Source: Clostridium_AD sp051278035 (GTDB taxonomy: Bacteria > Bacillota > Clostridia > Clostridiales > Clostridiaceae). Taken from it: 22,768 nucleotides of DNA. This document shows positions 6,940-15,373 of the stretch, one piece after another. Numbering within the stretch: position 1 is the first letter of the stretch; every line of letters starts with the position of its first letter. The notes below the pieces were generated by a model. The model was not told the DNA's origin and did not search any database. It saw only the letters and a program-made list of their open reading frames with translations. The stretch spans positions 1-22,768 of the forward strand of contig NZ_JBNMNU010000065.1 in assembly GCF_051278035.1 (NCBI RefSeq), given 5' to 3'. Position numbers and translations under genes: made by a program.

Positions 6940-9234
6940 CTATTTTTTAGTGATATATTTTTTTAGTTCTTTATTAATAGCTGTCATTACTCCCTGGAAA
7001 TCAGTTTCAGCATCCCCCATCAATATATCCACTGCATCTTCTATAGATGACATAGTGTATATATGAAAGTTTCCGTTTTTAATTTCTCTTTCAACTTCAT
7101 CATTTAAAACTAAGTCACCAGCATTGGATAGTGGAATCACTACCCCTTTACCTACTATTGTGTCCATTATTTTGCACACACCATAAAATCCCTCAATCTT
7201 ATCATTAGCCCCCCCTATAGGTTGAACATCACCAAATTGATTTACAGAACCTGTTATAGCAATATTTTGCTTTATAGGTATTTTACTTAAAGCTGAAAGC
7301 ATACATACTATTTCTGCAACAGATGCACTATCCCCATCTATTTTGCCATATATTTGTTCAAAGCTTAAGTGGAAATCTACGGGAAGTTTACTAAATCCAC
7401 CATTAATATTACTTATATACCCCTTTAATATATTAATAGACTTACTATGGATACTTCCGCTTAGATTGCTCTCTTTCTGAACATCCACAATGTTCCCCTC
7501 TCCCTTATAACAACAACAAGTGATCTTTAACGGTTTTCCAAATCTAAAATATCCTGCATCAATTACTGATAATCCATTCACTTGGCCTATTTTACTATTT
7601 TTAACTTCAATGAGCATTTTATTATCAGCATAGTTCTTTAGAACTTCTTTTTCCATATAATCAGTTTTATATCCTACGCGAATTATATCCTCTTCACTTA
7701 TTTCTAGTCTATTTGTCCCTTTAACATTATTGTTTGATAGAGTTAATAGTTTAGTTATTTCATATTTATCATAATATATTTTTTGTCTACTCTGTGCTTT
7801 GCGCGATAGGAGCTTAGCTACTTCCCTTATAGCGCCACTTGTAAGTGGCATGAAATTATTTTCCGTGCAAATTTTATTTATCTCAAAAACCAAAGAGCTC
7901 TTGAGTTTACTGTCTATATCTTGAATTTGATTACATTCTGCTTTTATAGCAAATAATTTTCTGAAATCCTCATCGTAATTATAAAGAAGGTCATAAGTCT
8001 CATAATCACCAATTAGAATTATCTTTTCTCTAATCGGTATGGGTTCTGGTTTCAATGTATTTACTGAGACAATTTCATAATAATTTTTACTGTAAGCTAC
8101 ATCAACCTTGCCCGTTAATAATGCTTTTTTTAAATAATGGTAAGAAACTGGGTTGGTTAATAAACTATTAGCTCTAATTATTAAACATCCCTCATTTGCT
8201 TTTATCATACTTCCAGCATTTATAAATTCTATATCTGATGTATAAACCCCCTTGTGGCTCTCATACTCTATATTCCCAAGTAAATTAATTAAGTTAGGAT
8301 CTTGCTCAAATATTACTGGGGGAACTACATTTTCACTATTATCAACAATTACGTTAACACCATATTTAAATATAATTTCATTTATTTTCTCTTCATCCTC
8401 ATCATAGCTTAGCGAATAGTTATCCATAAGCTTTTTCTCAATATCATCACATACCATATCAAGATAATTTTGTACATCCATGTCTTTATTAAACATATTT
8501 TTGTATTCTTCTTTTAATTCCGTCATCTCATTTTTATAGTATACTTCCATTATTTTTTTTAACTTCTCTAAATCTCTTTCTTCAATATCTTTTAATTCCT
8601 CTAACAGTTTCTTAGATTTGTCTTTTAAATCATTTACCGTATTTAAAATATCCTCTTTTCTATCCTTTGCTAAGATGTCATATTCGCTTTCAGTCATTTC
8701 TTTCCCGTTACTTAAAGGAATGAATGTAAATCCATTATTACTGGATTTTATATCAAACCCCTTTGCTTTTGCTGCATCTATTAAATTAGCTATTAACTCA
8801 GTCCTTTGCTTTTGAATATTATCTTGAATATCATCTTTGTCTTTATTTATAGAATTGTTATAAAACTCAAATGTACACTCTAAATACTCATTTTGAATAT
8901 CTTGGAGCACCTTTTTTAATTTATTACCTCCTCCATTACTTACAAAAATAGGCTTTGGAGATTTATCATCTTTGTATAAAACATAGCAAATATCCATTGG
9001 TTTATTTCTATTCTCGAAAATACCATTTACATATTTTTCAATATCATTAAGAGCCTCTTTTGAAAAGTCGTCTATTAAATAAATATTAAAACCCTCTTTA
9101 TCTATACTTAGAGCGGTTTTAATATTCTCTATTACATCCAAATACTGTGGCATAACATCTAAGGAGTCTTTAAGTCTAATATCAGCAATATCAAATTCGT
9201 AAATAATTTCACTTGGAGCTAATTCCCTCTTCAT
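6940..9234 (-). CDS. Lon-family protease with degenerate AAA+ module (LonB/LonC-like)
   Basis: Serine-lysine peptidase, 764 residues, of the COG1067 type: an AAA_32-like region plus a C-terminal Lon protease domain. The protease dyad is present, Ser636 in DGDSAS and Lys679 in GGANDKIEGF. The middle (about 345-435) matches the AAA_32 core, with PEPIPIREKIILIGD. However, where relatives carry a Walker A loop the sequence reads GFNIYLIDDFSKEA (48-61), without G-x-x-x-x-G-K-T. The Walker B position reads CLIIRANSL instead of an acidic LVLDAxDL. Residues about 185-290 form a long charged helical insert. I infer an ATP-independent or ATPase-dead protease, like the known LonC of Meiothermus. ATG 9232-9234 follows GGGAGGAGG. 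No clear promoter was identified. Confidence 0.85.
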   Translation of the reverse strand: MKRELAPSEIIYEFDIADIRLKDSLDVMPQYLDVIENIKTALSIDKEGFNIYLIDDFSKEALNDIEKYVNGIFENRNKPMDICYVLYKDDKSPKPIFVSNGGGNKLKKVLQDIQNEYLECTFEFYNNSINKDKDDIQDNIQKQRTELIANLIDAAKAKGFDIKSSNNGFTFIPLSNGKEMTESEYDILAKDRKEDILNTVNDLKDKSKKLLEELKDIEERDLEKLKKIMEVYYKNEMTELKEEYKNMFNKDMDVQNYLDMVCDDIEKKLMDNYSLSYDEDEEKINEIIFKYGVNVIVDNSENVVPPVIFEQDPNLINLLGNIEYESHKGVYTSDIEFINAGSMIKANEGCLIIRANSLLTNPVSYHYLKKALLTGKVDVAYSKNYYEIVSVNTLKPEPIPIREKIILIGDYETYDLLYNYDEDFRKLFAIKAECNQIQDIDSKLKSSLVFEINKICTENNFMPLTSGAIREVAKLLSRKAQSRQKIYYDKYEITKLLTLSNNNVKGTNRLEISEEDIIRVGYKTDYMEKEVLKNYADNKMLIEVKNSKIGQVNGLSVIDAGYFRFGKPLKITCCCYKGEGNIVDVQKESNLSGSIHSKSINILKGYISNINGGFSKLPVDFHLSFEQIYGKIDGDSASVAEIVCMLSALSKIPIKQNIAITGSVNQFGDVQPIGGANDKIEGFYGVCKIMDTIVGKGVVIPLSNAGDLVLNDEVEREIKNGNFHIYTMSSIEDAVDILMGDAETDFQGVMTAINKELKKYITKK

Positions 9235-9341
9235 ATTCCGCCTCCTCCCAATCCTTTATTATATTAATATTCTTATATCACAAATTTAGGAACAAATATT
9301 ATCATTATGAGCTAAATATTTTAATAGAACATTTTTAATAC

Positions 9342-9370
9342 TTGAGTTTGATTACAAGATAAGATATAAT
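9342..9370 (+). promoter_or_regulatory. Sigma-A-type promoter for the small basic protein gene
   Basis: TTGAGT (9342-9347) and perfect TATAAT (9365-9370) are 17 bp apart. The start site would be near 9377, with a leader of about 50 nt that includes AAAAGGAG before ATG 9426. Confidence 0.65.
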
Positions 9371-9425
9371 TGATTTATTGACTTTTTTAATTTTTTATAA
9401 TTTTTATTGAAAAGGAGTAATATTT

Positions 9426-9845
9426 ATGGGGTTAAAAGACAAATTAACTAATAGTTATACAAATGCTTATATGAAAAGATATGGTGATAGGCTTACTCAA
9501 ACACAAGGTAGAGTTCTATCTGTCAAAGTAGAGGAAAAGAGTTACTTTAAAATATTTTATAAATTAATGGTAACTATCTTAGTGAAAGCAGACGGAAGTA
9601 AATCTATTGCTAGATGCGTATTTAAGAAAAGACGTTGGTTTAAAAAAATTCACTTTATTTCTATACTTCAAGGACAGTCTGTTATAATCCAAGGGATGAA
9701 GGGCAAAAAAGGAAAAGAACACCGAGAACAAATTCAAGTTGTAAACATTAGAAATTTAACAACAAAGAAGGATCTAGTTCCAATCAAGGGAAATGCTGCT
9801 CCTCAAAAAGTTCAAAGAGTAAGAGCCGATAAACATTTAAAATAA
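9426..9845 (+). CDS. Small, strongly basic conserved-looking protein of unknown function
   Basis: 139 residues, rich in Lys and Arg, with no signal peptide or transmembrane helix. I cannot name the family. Alternating hydrophobic stretches between about 27 and 110 (GRVLSVKVEE, MVTILVKADG, ILQGQSVIIQGMKG, IQVVNIRNL) suggest a beta-rich, possibly OB-like fold. With the basic charge, nucleic acid binding is conceivable but unproven. The C-terminal 30 residues look disordered. ATG follows AAAAGGAG at good spacing, it has its own promoter, and a strong terminator follows at once. It is therefore an independent and very probably expressed gene. Confidence 0.8.
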   Translation: MGLKDKLTNSYTNAYMKRYGDRLTQTQGRVLSVKVEEKSYFKIFYKLMVTILVKADGSKSIARCVFKKRRWFKKIHFISILQGQSVIIQGMKGKKGKEHREQIQVVNIRNLTTKKDLVPIKGNAAPQKVQRVRADKHLK

Positions 9846-9893
9846 AAAGAGCTATATGACAAAGTTATATTTTACTTTGTCATATAGCTCTTT
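9846..9893. terminator. Long-stem bidirectional terminator
   Basis: A perfect 20-bp stem (9846-9865 with 9874-9893) closes an 8-nt AT-only loop. A-rich sequence precedes it and T-rich sequence follows. It lies between the convergent small basic protein gene and the calcium ATPase gene. Confidence 0.88.
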
Positions 9894-9958
9894 ATTATAA
9901 ATAAAGCTCTTTATTATAAATAAAGCTCTTTATTATAAATAAAGCTTTTTATTTATAG
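9887..9958. repeat. 19-bp tandem repeat, three exact copies plus a partial fourth
   Basis: The unit GCTCTTTATTATAAATAAA occurs exactly at 9887-9905, 9906-9924 and 9925-9943. It ends in a shorter variant at 9944-9958. The first copy begins inside the right arm of the terminator stem, so the array looks like repeated duplication of the terminator tail. Each unit can fold weakly (AGC-TTTAT against ATAAA-GCT). The last junction forms ATAAATAAA-GCTT-TTTATTTAT, with short T-runs on both strands. Confidence 0.9.
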
Positions 9959-9968
9959 TGCTCCTACT

Positions 9969-12578
9969 TTAATGATTGTGTACTAGATATAGATATAAAC
10001 TGTTTATGAAAGAGATAATACCTGAGAAAAATAAAATAATTAGCCATTGGCCAAAATTAAGAGGTATTGTACTAAATACATTCTGAAGAAAAGGGATATA
10101 CACAATGCACAGGAGCATAAGTATTGATATTCCTACTGCTCCGATTAGGTATAAATTTGTAAATGGATTAATTTCAAACAGTGATTGTTTTTCCGATCTA
10201 CATTCAAATACATGTATAAGTTGAGATAAAACTAGTGTCCCTAGGGCCAATGTTCTACACGCATCGATACTCATACCATAATATTTACCTGCAATAAATG
10301 CTAAAACTGTACATACACCAATGAGCCCTCCACGAATTATAATCTTTTCTGTAAGCCCTCTTGAAAATACACTTTCATTCTTTTCCCTAGGTTTTTGGGT
10401 CATAATACCCTTGCCCGCAGGATCTACTCCAAGAGCAATGGCAGGAAGCCCATCTGTAACTAAATTAACAAATAAAATTTGAATTGGAAGCAAAGGATTA
10501 TCTAAATAAAATAAGGAAGCCAAAAACATAGTAAGCACTTCTCCTAAATTACAGGATAATAAGTATCTTATAAATTTTCTTATATTGTCATATATTACAC
10601 GACCCTCTTCAACTGCAGCAACTATTGTGGCAAAATTATCATCTAAAAGAATCATGGCAGCTGCCTCTTTGGTTACATCTGTTCCAGATATACCCATAGC
10701 AATTCCAATATCTGCCTCCTTTATAGCTGGGGCATCATTTACACCATCTCCAGTCATGGCAACAATATAATTTTTATGTTTAAATGCTTTTACTATTCTG
10801 AGCTTATGCTTTGGACTTACTCTTGCAAATATTCTAAAATCATCAATAGTTTTGTCTAGTGCCTTATCACTTAATCGGTCTAGCTCCTCTCCCGTTATAA
10901 CCTCACTTTGAGATTTACATATATCTAATTCCTTCCCAATAGCGTAAGCTGTATTTTTATGATCACCTGTTATCATTACAGGTTTTATACCTGCAATTTT
11001 ACACTTTAAAACTGCCTCTTTAACTTCTGGACGAGGCGGGTCAATTATGCCCGCAACGCCTAGAAATATCAAATTAGACTCTAAATTTTCATTTTTTGTA
11101 ATATCCGATACCTTATAGGCACATGCAATGCACCTTAATGCCTTAAAAGACATAGTTTCTACAGCCCTTAATAGCGAATTTTTATAACTCGGAAGCATAG
11201 GCTGCACTAATCCGTCAATATATATATAATTACACTTTTCTATAACTCTTTCAGGGGCCCCCTTCACATAACAAACTTCCCTCCCCTCTTCACTAACAAC
11301 GACTGACATGATTTTCCTTGTTGAATTAAAAGGGATTTCATATACCCGTCTGGTTTTTTTTAAAAATTCATTAAGCTCCTTGGTCTTAACAAAATAAGCT
11401 TTAATTAATGCAGTTTCTGTAGGATCACCGAACAAGCATTTTTCCATATCACCTTTATTAAAATCATAGTTGCAATCATTACAGTATGTATAGGCTTTTT
11501 TCATCAATAAATTTAATGGTATTTTATCCTTATCAACATAGTGAACGCGACTATTAAAATAAAAAGCCTTTACTGTCATATTATTTTGAGTTAATGTTCC
11601 TGTCTTATCAGTACATATTACAGATGTACACCCAAGCGTCTCAACTGCCGGTAGCTTTCTGATTAATGCTTTTCTTTTAAGGATTCTAGATACTCCGAGT
11701 GCTAGTGCAACTGTAACTATAGCAGTTAGGCCTTCTGGTATTGCAGCTACTGCTAAACTTATCCCTAGTAAAAACATCGTATATACATCTTGTCCACGCC
11801 AGATACCCATTACAGTTACAATTATGCATATCGTTATGCAAAGTATAACTAATATTTTCCCAAGATGTTCTAGTCTTTCTTTTAGTGGTGACCTTTCATT
11901 TTCGATGCTATGAAGCATATCAGCTATTTTTCCCATTTCTGTTTTCATACCAGTTGCTATGACTTTTGCTGTAGCTTTTCCTGTAAGAAGTATTGTTCCC
12001 ATAAAAATATTATTATTGTCACTCCTAGAACTTTTGTTTACTCCAGCAGACTCTCCAGTAAGTAGTGATTCATCAATCATCGCATTATTATCTTGTACCA
12101 AAATACAATCCGCCGGAATTCTATCCCCACTTTCTAAAATCACTAAATCACCAGGCACTAAATATATAGCATTTATTACAGCCACTCCACCATTTCTAAT
12201 AACTTTAGCAGTTGGTGCTGCAAGCCTTCCAAGTGCCTCTAAGGACTTTTCAGTTTTATACTCTTGAATAAAACCAAGTACCCCATTCATTATAACTATA
12301 ATAAATATAGTTATAGCATCCGCTTTTTCTCCCATAAGTCCTGAAATCAATGTTGCGGCTATTAGTACCCATGTAATAAAATCATTAAACTGTGATAAGA
12401 ATATACGAACAGGGGATATCTTCTTTTTATTTTCTAATTTGTTTAATCCGTATTTTTTAATTCTAGTTTCAGCCTGCTGCGATGTAAGTCCACTAAACTC
12501 GGAATTACTATCATATGCAGAGTCTTTCGGCTTATCTTTATCCACTGCATAATTATTCGACAATCTTTCATTTCTCAC
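9969..12578 (-). CDS. P2A-type calcium-transporting ATPase
   Basis: Ten-helix membrane pump of 869 residues, expected to export Ca2+ using ATP. It shows the actuator motif TGES (174-177), phosphorylated Asp324 in DKTGTLT, and the hinge TGDGVND (609-615). Metal-site residues match SERCA-type pumps: PEGL in M4 (281-284), NLGE in M5 (677-680), NLVTDG in M6 (705-710) and SEKQS in M8 (795-799). Both SERCA calcium sites therefore appear conserved by alignment from memory. The start is GTG 12576-12578 with AAGGGGG upstream. It stands alone, divergent from the pyrophosphatase gene. Transport of Mn2+ or other cations is possible; Ca2+ is the best reading. Confidence 0.92.
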   Translation of the reverse strand: MRNERLSNNYAVDKDKPKDSAYDSNSEFSGLTSQQAETRIKKYGLNKLENKKKISPVRIFLSQFNDFITWVLIAATLISGLMGEKADAITIFIIVIMNGVLGFIQEYKTEKSLEALGRLAAPTAKVIRNGGVAVINAIYLVPGDLVILESGDRIPADCILVQDNNAMIDESLLTGESAGVNKSSRSDNNNIFMGTILLTGKATAKVIATGMKTEMGKIADMLHSIENERSPLKERLEHLGKILVILCITICIIVTVMGIWRGQDVYTMFLLGISLAVAAIPEGLTAIVTVALALGVSRILKRKALIRKLPAVETLGCTSVICTDKTGTLTQNNMTVKAFYFNSRVHYVDKDKIPLNLLMKKAYTYCNDCNYDFNKGDMEKCLFGDPTETALIKAYFVKTKELNEFLKKTRRVYEIPFNSTRKIMSVVVSEEGREVCYVKGAPERVIEKCNYIYIDGLVQPMLPSYKNSLLRAVETMSFKALRCIACAYKVSDITKNENLESNLIFLGVAGIIDPPRPEVKEAVLKCKIAGIKPVMITGDHKNTAYAIGKELDICKSQSEVITGEELDRLSDKALDKTIDDFRIFARVSPKHKLRIVKAFKHKNYIVAMTGDGVNDAPAIKEADIGIAMGISGTDVTKEAAAMILLDDNFATIVAAVEEGRVIYDNIRKFIRYLLSCNLGEVLTMFLASLFYLDNPLLPIQILFVNLVTDGLPAIALGVDPAGKGIMTQKPREKNESVFSRGLTEKIIIRGGLIGVCTVLAFIAGKYYGMSIDACRTLALGTLVLSQLIHVFECRSEKQSLFEINPFTNLYLIGAVGISILMLLCIVYIPFLQNVFSTIPLNFGQWLIILFFSGIISFINSLYLYLVHNH

Positions 12579-12676
12579 CTAAATTCCCCCTTATACTCTA
12601 CTGACATAGATACCCTTTACTAAAAGATACGCTACCCTAAAGTTAATATATTCTTTATGCTCTAATAATATATGTA

Positions 12677-12706
12677 TTGATTTACTTACATATGAAAAAA
12701 TATATA
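12677..12706 (+). promoter_or_regulatory. Weak promoter candidate for the pyrophosphatase gene
   Basis: TTGATT (12677-12682) and TATATA (12701-12706) are 18 bp apart on the plus strand, about 100 bp before the chosen GTG start. In this AT-rich spacer such matches can arise by chance. Confidence 0.3.
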
Positions 12707-12808
12707 GCAGGTTATTTTAGTAATATTGGGTTTTTCTTTACAATATGGGCATTTCATTATAAACTAATACTAACAATGAATGCGAATAAGCAACTAGGAG
12801 GAACAAAC

Positions 12809-14452
12809 GTGAAGAATATTATTTATATTACTGGGCATAGAAATCCAGATACAGATTCTATTTGTGCTGCTATTGCCTATGCAGAGTTTAAAAATAAAAC
12901 CGGAAAAATCCCTGCACTCCCTATAAGACTTGGAGAAATTAATCGTGAAACGCAATTTATTCTTAATTATTTTAATGTAGAGGAACCGAAACTTGTAACT
13001 ACAGTCAAGACTCAGATTTCCGATTTAGACATTGACATTGTAGCTCCTATTTCACCCGAAATTTCTCTTAAAATGGCCTGGTCTATTATGAAAAAAAACA
13101 GTATAAAGACTCTACCAGTTATAGATGAAAATGATAGGTTAGCTGGCGTCGCATCTGTTTCAAATCTCGCTGCAAGCTATCTAGATATTTGGGATAATTC
13201 TATTCTTGCCAAAAGCAATACTACTCTCGAAAACATTTTAGATACTCTATCAGGAAAATGTGTGTACAAACCAGACATACCTTTTAAAATAACCGGAAAG
13301 ATTATCGTAGCTGCTATGCATCCAGATAGTACAAAAGCAGTAATAGAACCTGGAGACATTGCTATATGTGGAGATAGAGAAGACTCCCAGCATTTACTTA
13401 TTACATCTAAAGTTTCTCTTTTAATAATTACTGGAAATCATACTCCCACGGATGAAATTATTGAACTAGCTGAAACTAATGAATGTACAGTTGTGTTAAC
13501 TCCTTTTGATACATTCACAGCTTCAAGGCTTATAACTCAAAGTATCCCTATCAGTTACGTTATGACTAAAAAAAATGTTTTAAGCTTCCATACAGAAGAT
13601 TTTGTTGATGAGATAAAATATATTATGCTTGAAACCAGGTATAGAAGTTACCCAGTCATTGATGAAAACAATAAAGTTGTTGGTTCAGTATCTAGATATC
13701 ATTTAATATCTCAAAATAGAAAAAAAGTCATTCTTGTAGATCATAATGAAAAAACCCAATCAGTACCGGGACTTGAAGATGCTGAACTATTAGAAATAAT
13801 AGACCATCATAGAATCGCTGATGTACAAACTGGTACCCCTATATATTTCAGAAATGAACCTGTAGGAAGCACATCAACAATCATTGCATCAATATTCTTT
13901 GAAAATGGAATTAGGCCTTCTAGAAAAGCAGCGGGTATTTTATGTGCAGCAATTATTTCTGACACACTCCTTCTAAAGTCCCCTACTTCAACTTTAATAG
14001 ATAAACTTATATTAAAGAGGTTATCTACAATTGCTGATTTAAACATAGAAGAGTTCGCCAAAGAAATGTTTAAAGCGGGTACATCTCTAGAGGGTAAAAC
14101 TGCTAAGGAAATTTTTTACCAAGACTTTAAAGTTTTTACTCTTAATAATTTTAAAATAGGAGTATCACAAGTTGGTACAATGTATATTGAAGGGTTTGAA
14201 CCAATGAAAGAGGACATGATAAGTTTAATGAACAAAAAAGCTAAGGACAGTGGCTTTGACGTGGTTTTACTAATGCTAACCGATATACTAAATGGCGGTT
14301 CAACATTAATAACAGCAGGGGAACATAAGGACATTGTCGCTAAAGCCTTTAATGTTACTCTAAGTGATAACGGAGTATATATTCCTGGTCTAGTTTCAAG
14401 AAAAAAACAAGTTATACCACCTATTACAGAAGCAATAAATAAGGTAAACTAA
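12809..14452 (+). CDS. ppaC: Manganese-dependent (family II) inorganic pyrophosphatase with CBS-DRTGG-CBS insert
   Basis: Cytoplasmic enzyme that hydrolyses pyrophosphate to phosphate. The DHH-type catalytic domain is split. The N-terminal part has GHRNPDTDS (9-17). A regulatory insert follows with CBS 1 (about 86-131), a DRTGG-like domain (about 145-250) and CBS 2 (about 259-311). Catalysis resumes with VDHNE, IDHHRIAD (341-348), PVGSTST, the ISDTLLLKSPT stretch and the C-terminal SRKKQV (540-545). Family members with this layout in Clostridium and Moorella are controlled by adenine nucleotides bound at the CBS pair. The frame is open for 44 more codons upstream, but GTG 12809-12811 has AGGAGG at ideal spacing and yields the standard N-terminus (547 residues). 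Monocistronic. Confidence 0.95.
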   Translation: MKNIIYITGHRNPDTDSICAAIAYAEFKNKTGKIPALPIRLGEINRETQFILNYFNVEEPKLVTTVKTQISDLDIDIVAPISPEISLKMAWSIMKKNSIKTLPVIDENDRLAGVASVSNLAASYLDIWDNSILAKSNTTLENILDTLSGKCVYKPDIPFKITGKIIVAAMHPDSTKAVIEPGDIAICGDREDSQHLLITSKVSLLIITGNHTPTDEIIELAETNECTVVLTPFDTFTASRLITQSIPISYVMTKKNVLSFHTEDFVDEIKYIMLETRYRSYPVIDENNKVVGSVSRYHLISQNRKKVILVDHNEKTQSVPGLEDAELLEIIDHHRIADVQTGTPIYFRNEPVGSTSTIIASIFFENGIRPSRKAAGILCAAIISDTLLLKSPTSTLIDKLILKRLSTIADLNIEEFAKEMFKAGTSLEGKTAKEIFYQDFKVFTLNNFKIGVSQVGTMYIEGFEPMKEDMISLMNKKAKDSGFDVVLLMLTDILNGGSTLITAGEHKDIVAKAFNVTLSDNGVYIPGLVSRKKQVIPPITEAINKVN

Positions 14453-14473
14453 TTTATGTAATATAAAAGCACA

Positions 14474-14514
14474 AAAATGGAAGCATTTATTTAAACAATA
14501 AATGCTTCCATTTT
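14474..14514. terminator. Bidirectional terminator
   Basis: A perfect 18-bp stem (14474-14491 with 14497-14514) closes the loop TAAAC. T-rich flanks are present on both strands. It ends the pyrophosphatase transcript and, from the other side, the membrane protein gene that trails the flagellar operon. Confidence 0.9.
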
Positions 14515-14521
14515 GTATGTT

Positions 14522-15283
14522 CTATAATAAATACACTCCCACAAATGTTGCAAAAATTATGAAACATATAGAATAACTAATACTTAAATAGCTTTTAATG
14601 CAACCGTTGTCAATCTTGTTGTTATAGTCCCCATAGCATTTTAGGTAATGCATGTTATTACCATTATAATGGTAATAAAAATTAACAGATTCTATATAGG
14701 CAGCTAATATATCTACATTTAACATAGGTATCCTCAAAAGATTTCTAATATAATCACCTTTAAATTTCACTTTTAAATTTCGGTTCTTTAATATATAAAT
14801 TATATATAAGAATCCCGCGGATATTAATGATGGAATTATAGTAGCTATAGCTATAATTGAACCTATTATACTTAAGTCATCATCAAAGCTAATATTGTAG
14901 AGTAACGTAAATACAATAGCTGCAGCGTTACCAAGGATTACAATATAAAATAGTGGTGCAATAAATCCACACACTAGTGCTCTAGATATCGTTGACATAG
15001 TGTCATAAAAATGCTTTTTTTCAGTGTTATTTATATTTTTTCTCTCTGTATTACTTATATCTAATACTACAAAAGCTGTGATAGCATTGTATATCTCATT
15101 GTTGCTCATAATAAAAAGCACCATGTATATAGCAATTGCAGCACAAAAATATAAAAATTGTATCGCATAACGGTTTCTAACCTTTTTTCTTAATTTTTTA
15201 TTAACAAGATACACTAGACCTTGCCTATCAAGTTTCCAGAGTAATATACTAATTAAACATCCAATTACATATCCTGTTCCCAA
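14522..15283 (-). CDS. Integral membrane protein with faint CobD/CbiB-like signature
   Basis: About 253 residues with five or six hydrophobic segments. No confident family, but residues 108-132 (GFIAPLFY, then LGNAAA and a LLYN end) resemble CobD/CbiB, the cobalamin aminopropanol-attaching enzyme (typically DGVIAPLFY...NTLDSM). A later NFYYHYNG (203-210) recalls its GGPNYYHG. The enzyme's NTLDSMVGY and FGWASARLDD motifs are missing, so if related it has diverged and probably lost that activity. Start: ATG 15287-15289 touches the AGGAGG site with one base between. TTG 15281-15283 has seven and is preferred. It follows flgG in the same direction with no terminator between and could belong to that transcript. 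Confidence 0.7.
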   Translation of the reverse strand: MGTGYVIGCLISILLWKLDRQGLVYLVNKKLRKKVRNRYAIQFLYFCAAIAIYMVLFIMSNNEIYNAITAFVVLDISNTERKNINNTEKKHFYDTMSTISRALVCGFIAPLFYIVILGNAAAIVFTLLYNISFDDDLSIIGSIIAIATIIPSLISAGFLYIIYILKNRNLKVKFKGDYIRNLLRIPMLNVDILAAYIESVNFYYHYNGNNMHYLKCYGDYNNKIDNGCIKSYLSISYSICFIIFATFVGVYLL

Positions 15284-15319
15284 GTTCATCCCTCCTATTT
15301 CATATTATTACAGACTTTA

Positions 15320-15347
15320 ATAATAATATATGAGGGATTCTCTTCAA
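15320..15347 (-). promoter_or_regulatory. Possible promoter for the CobD-like membrane protein gene
   Basis: Minus-strand TTGAAG (15342-15347) and TATTAT (15320-15325) are 16 bp apart. Initiation would fall near 15313, about 30 nt before the TTG start. The match is modest and the region is AT-rich. Confidence 0.3.
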
Positions 15348-15373
15348 TTAAAACTATTTTAATATATATTTAT

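Noticed and set aside
9378..9401. TTGACT with a nearby TATAAT upstream of the small basic protein gene
   Set aside because: The spacer is only 12 bp, too short for sigma-A; the TTGAGT/TATAAT pair at 9342-9370 with 17 bp fits better.
9887..9958. Possible CRISPR array
   Set aside because: The 19-bp units are directly adjacent with no unique spacers, and no cas genes are present.
12677..12808. 44-codon in-frame N-terminal extension of the pyrophosphatase, including several ATG codons
   Set aside because: No ribosome binding site precedes its first ATG, the extension does not resemble the family, and GTG 12809 has AGGAGG at ideal spacing and gives the standard N-terminus.
15340..15373. Terminator after flgG (ATTAAAA-TAG-TTTTAAT palindrome)
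   Set aside because: The stem is only 7 A/T pairs and has no T-tract after it on the minus strand, so it is unlikely to stop transcription.
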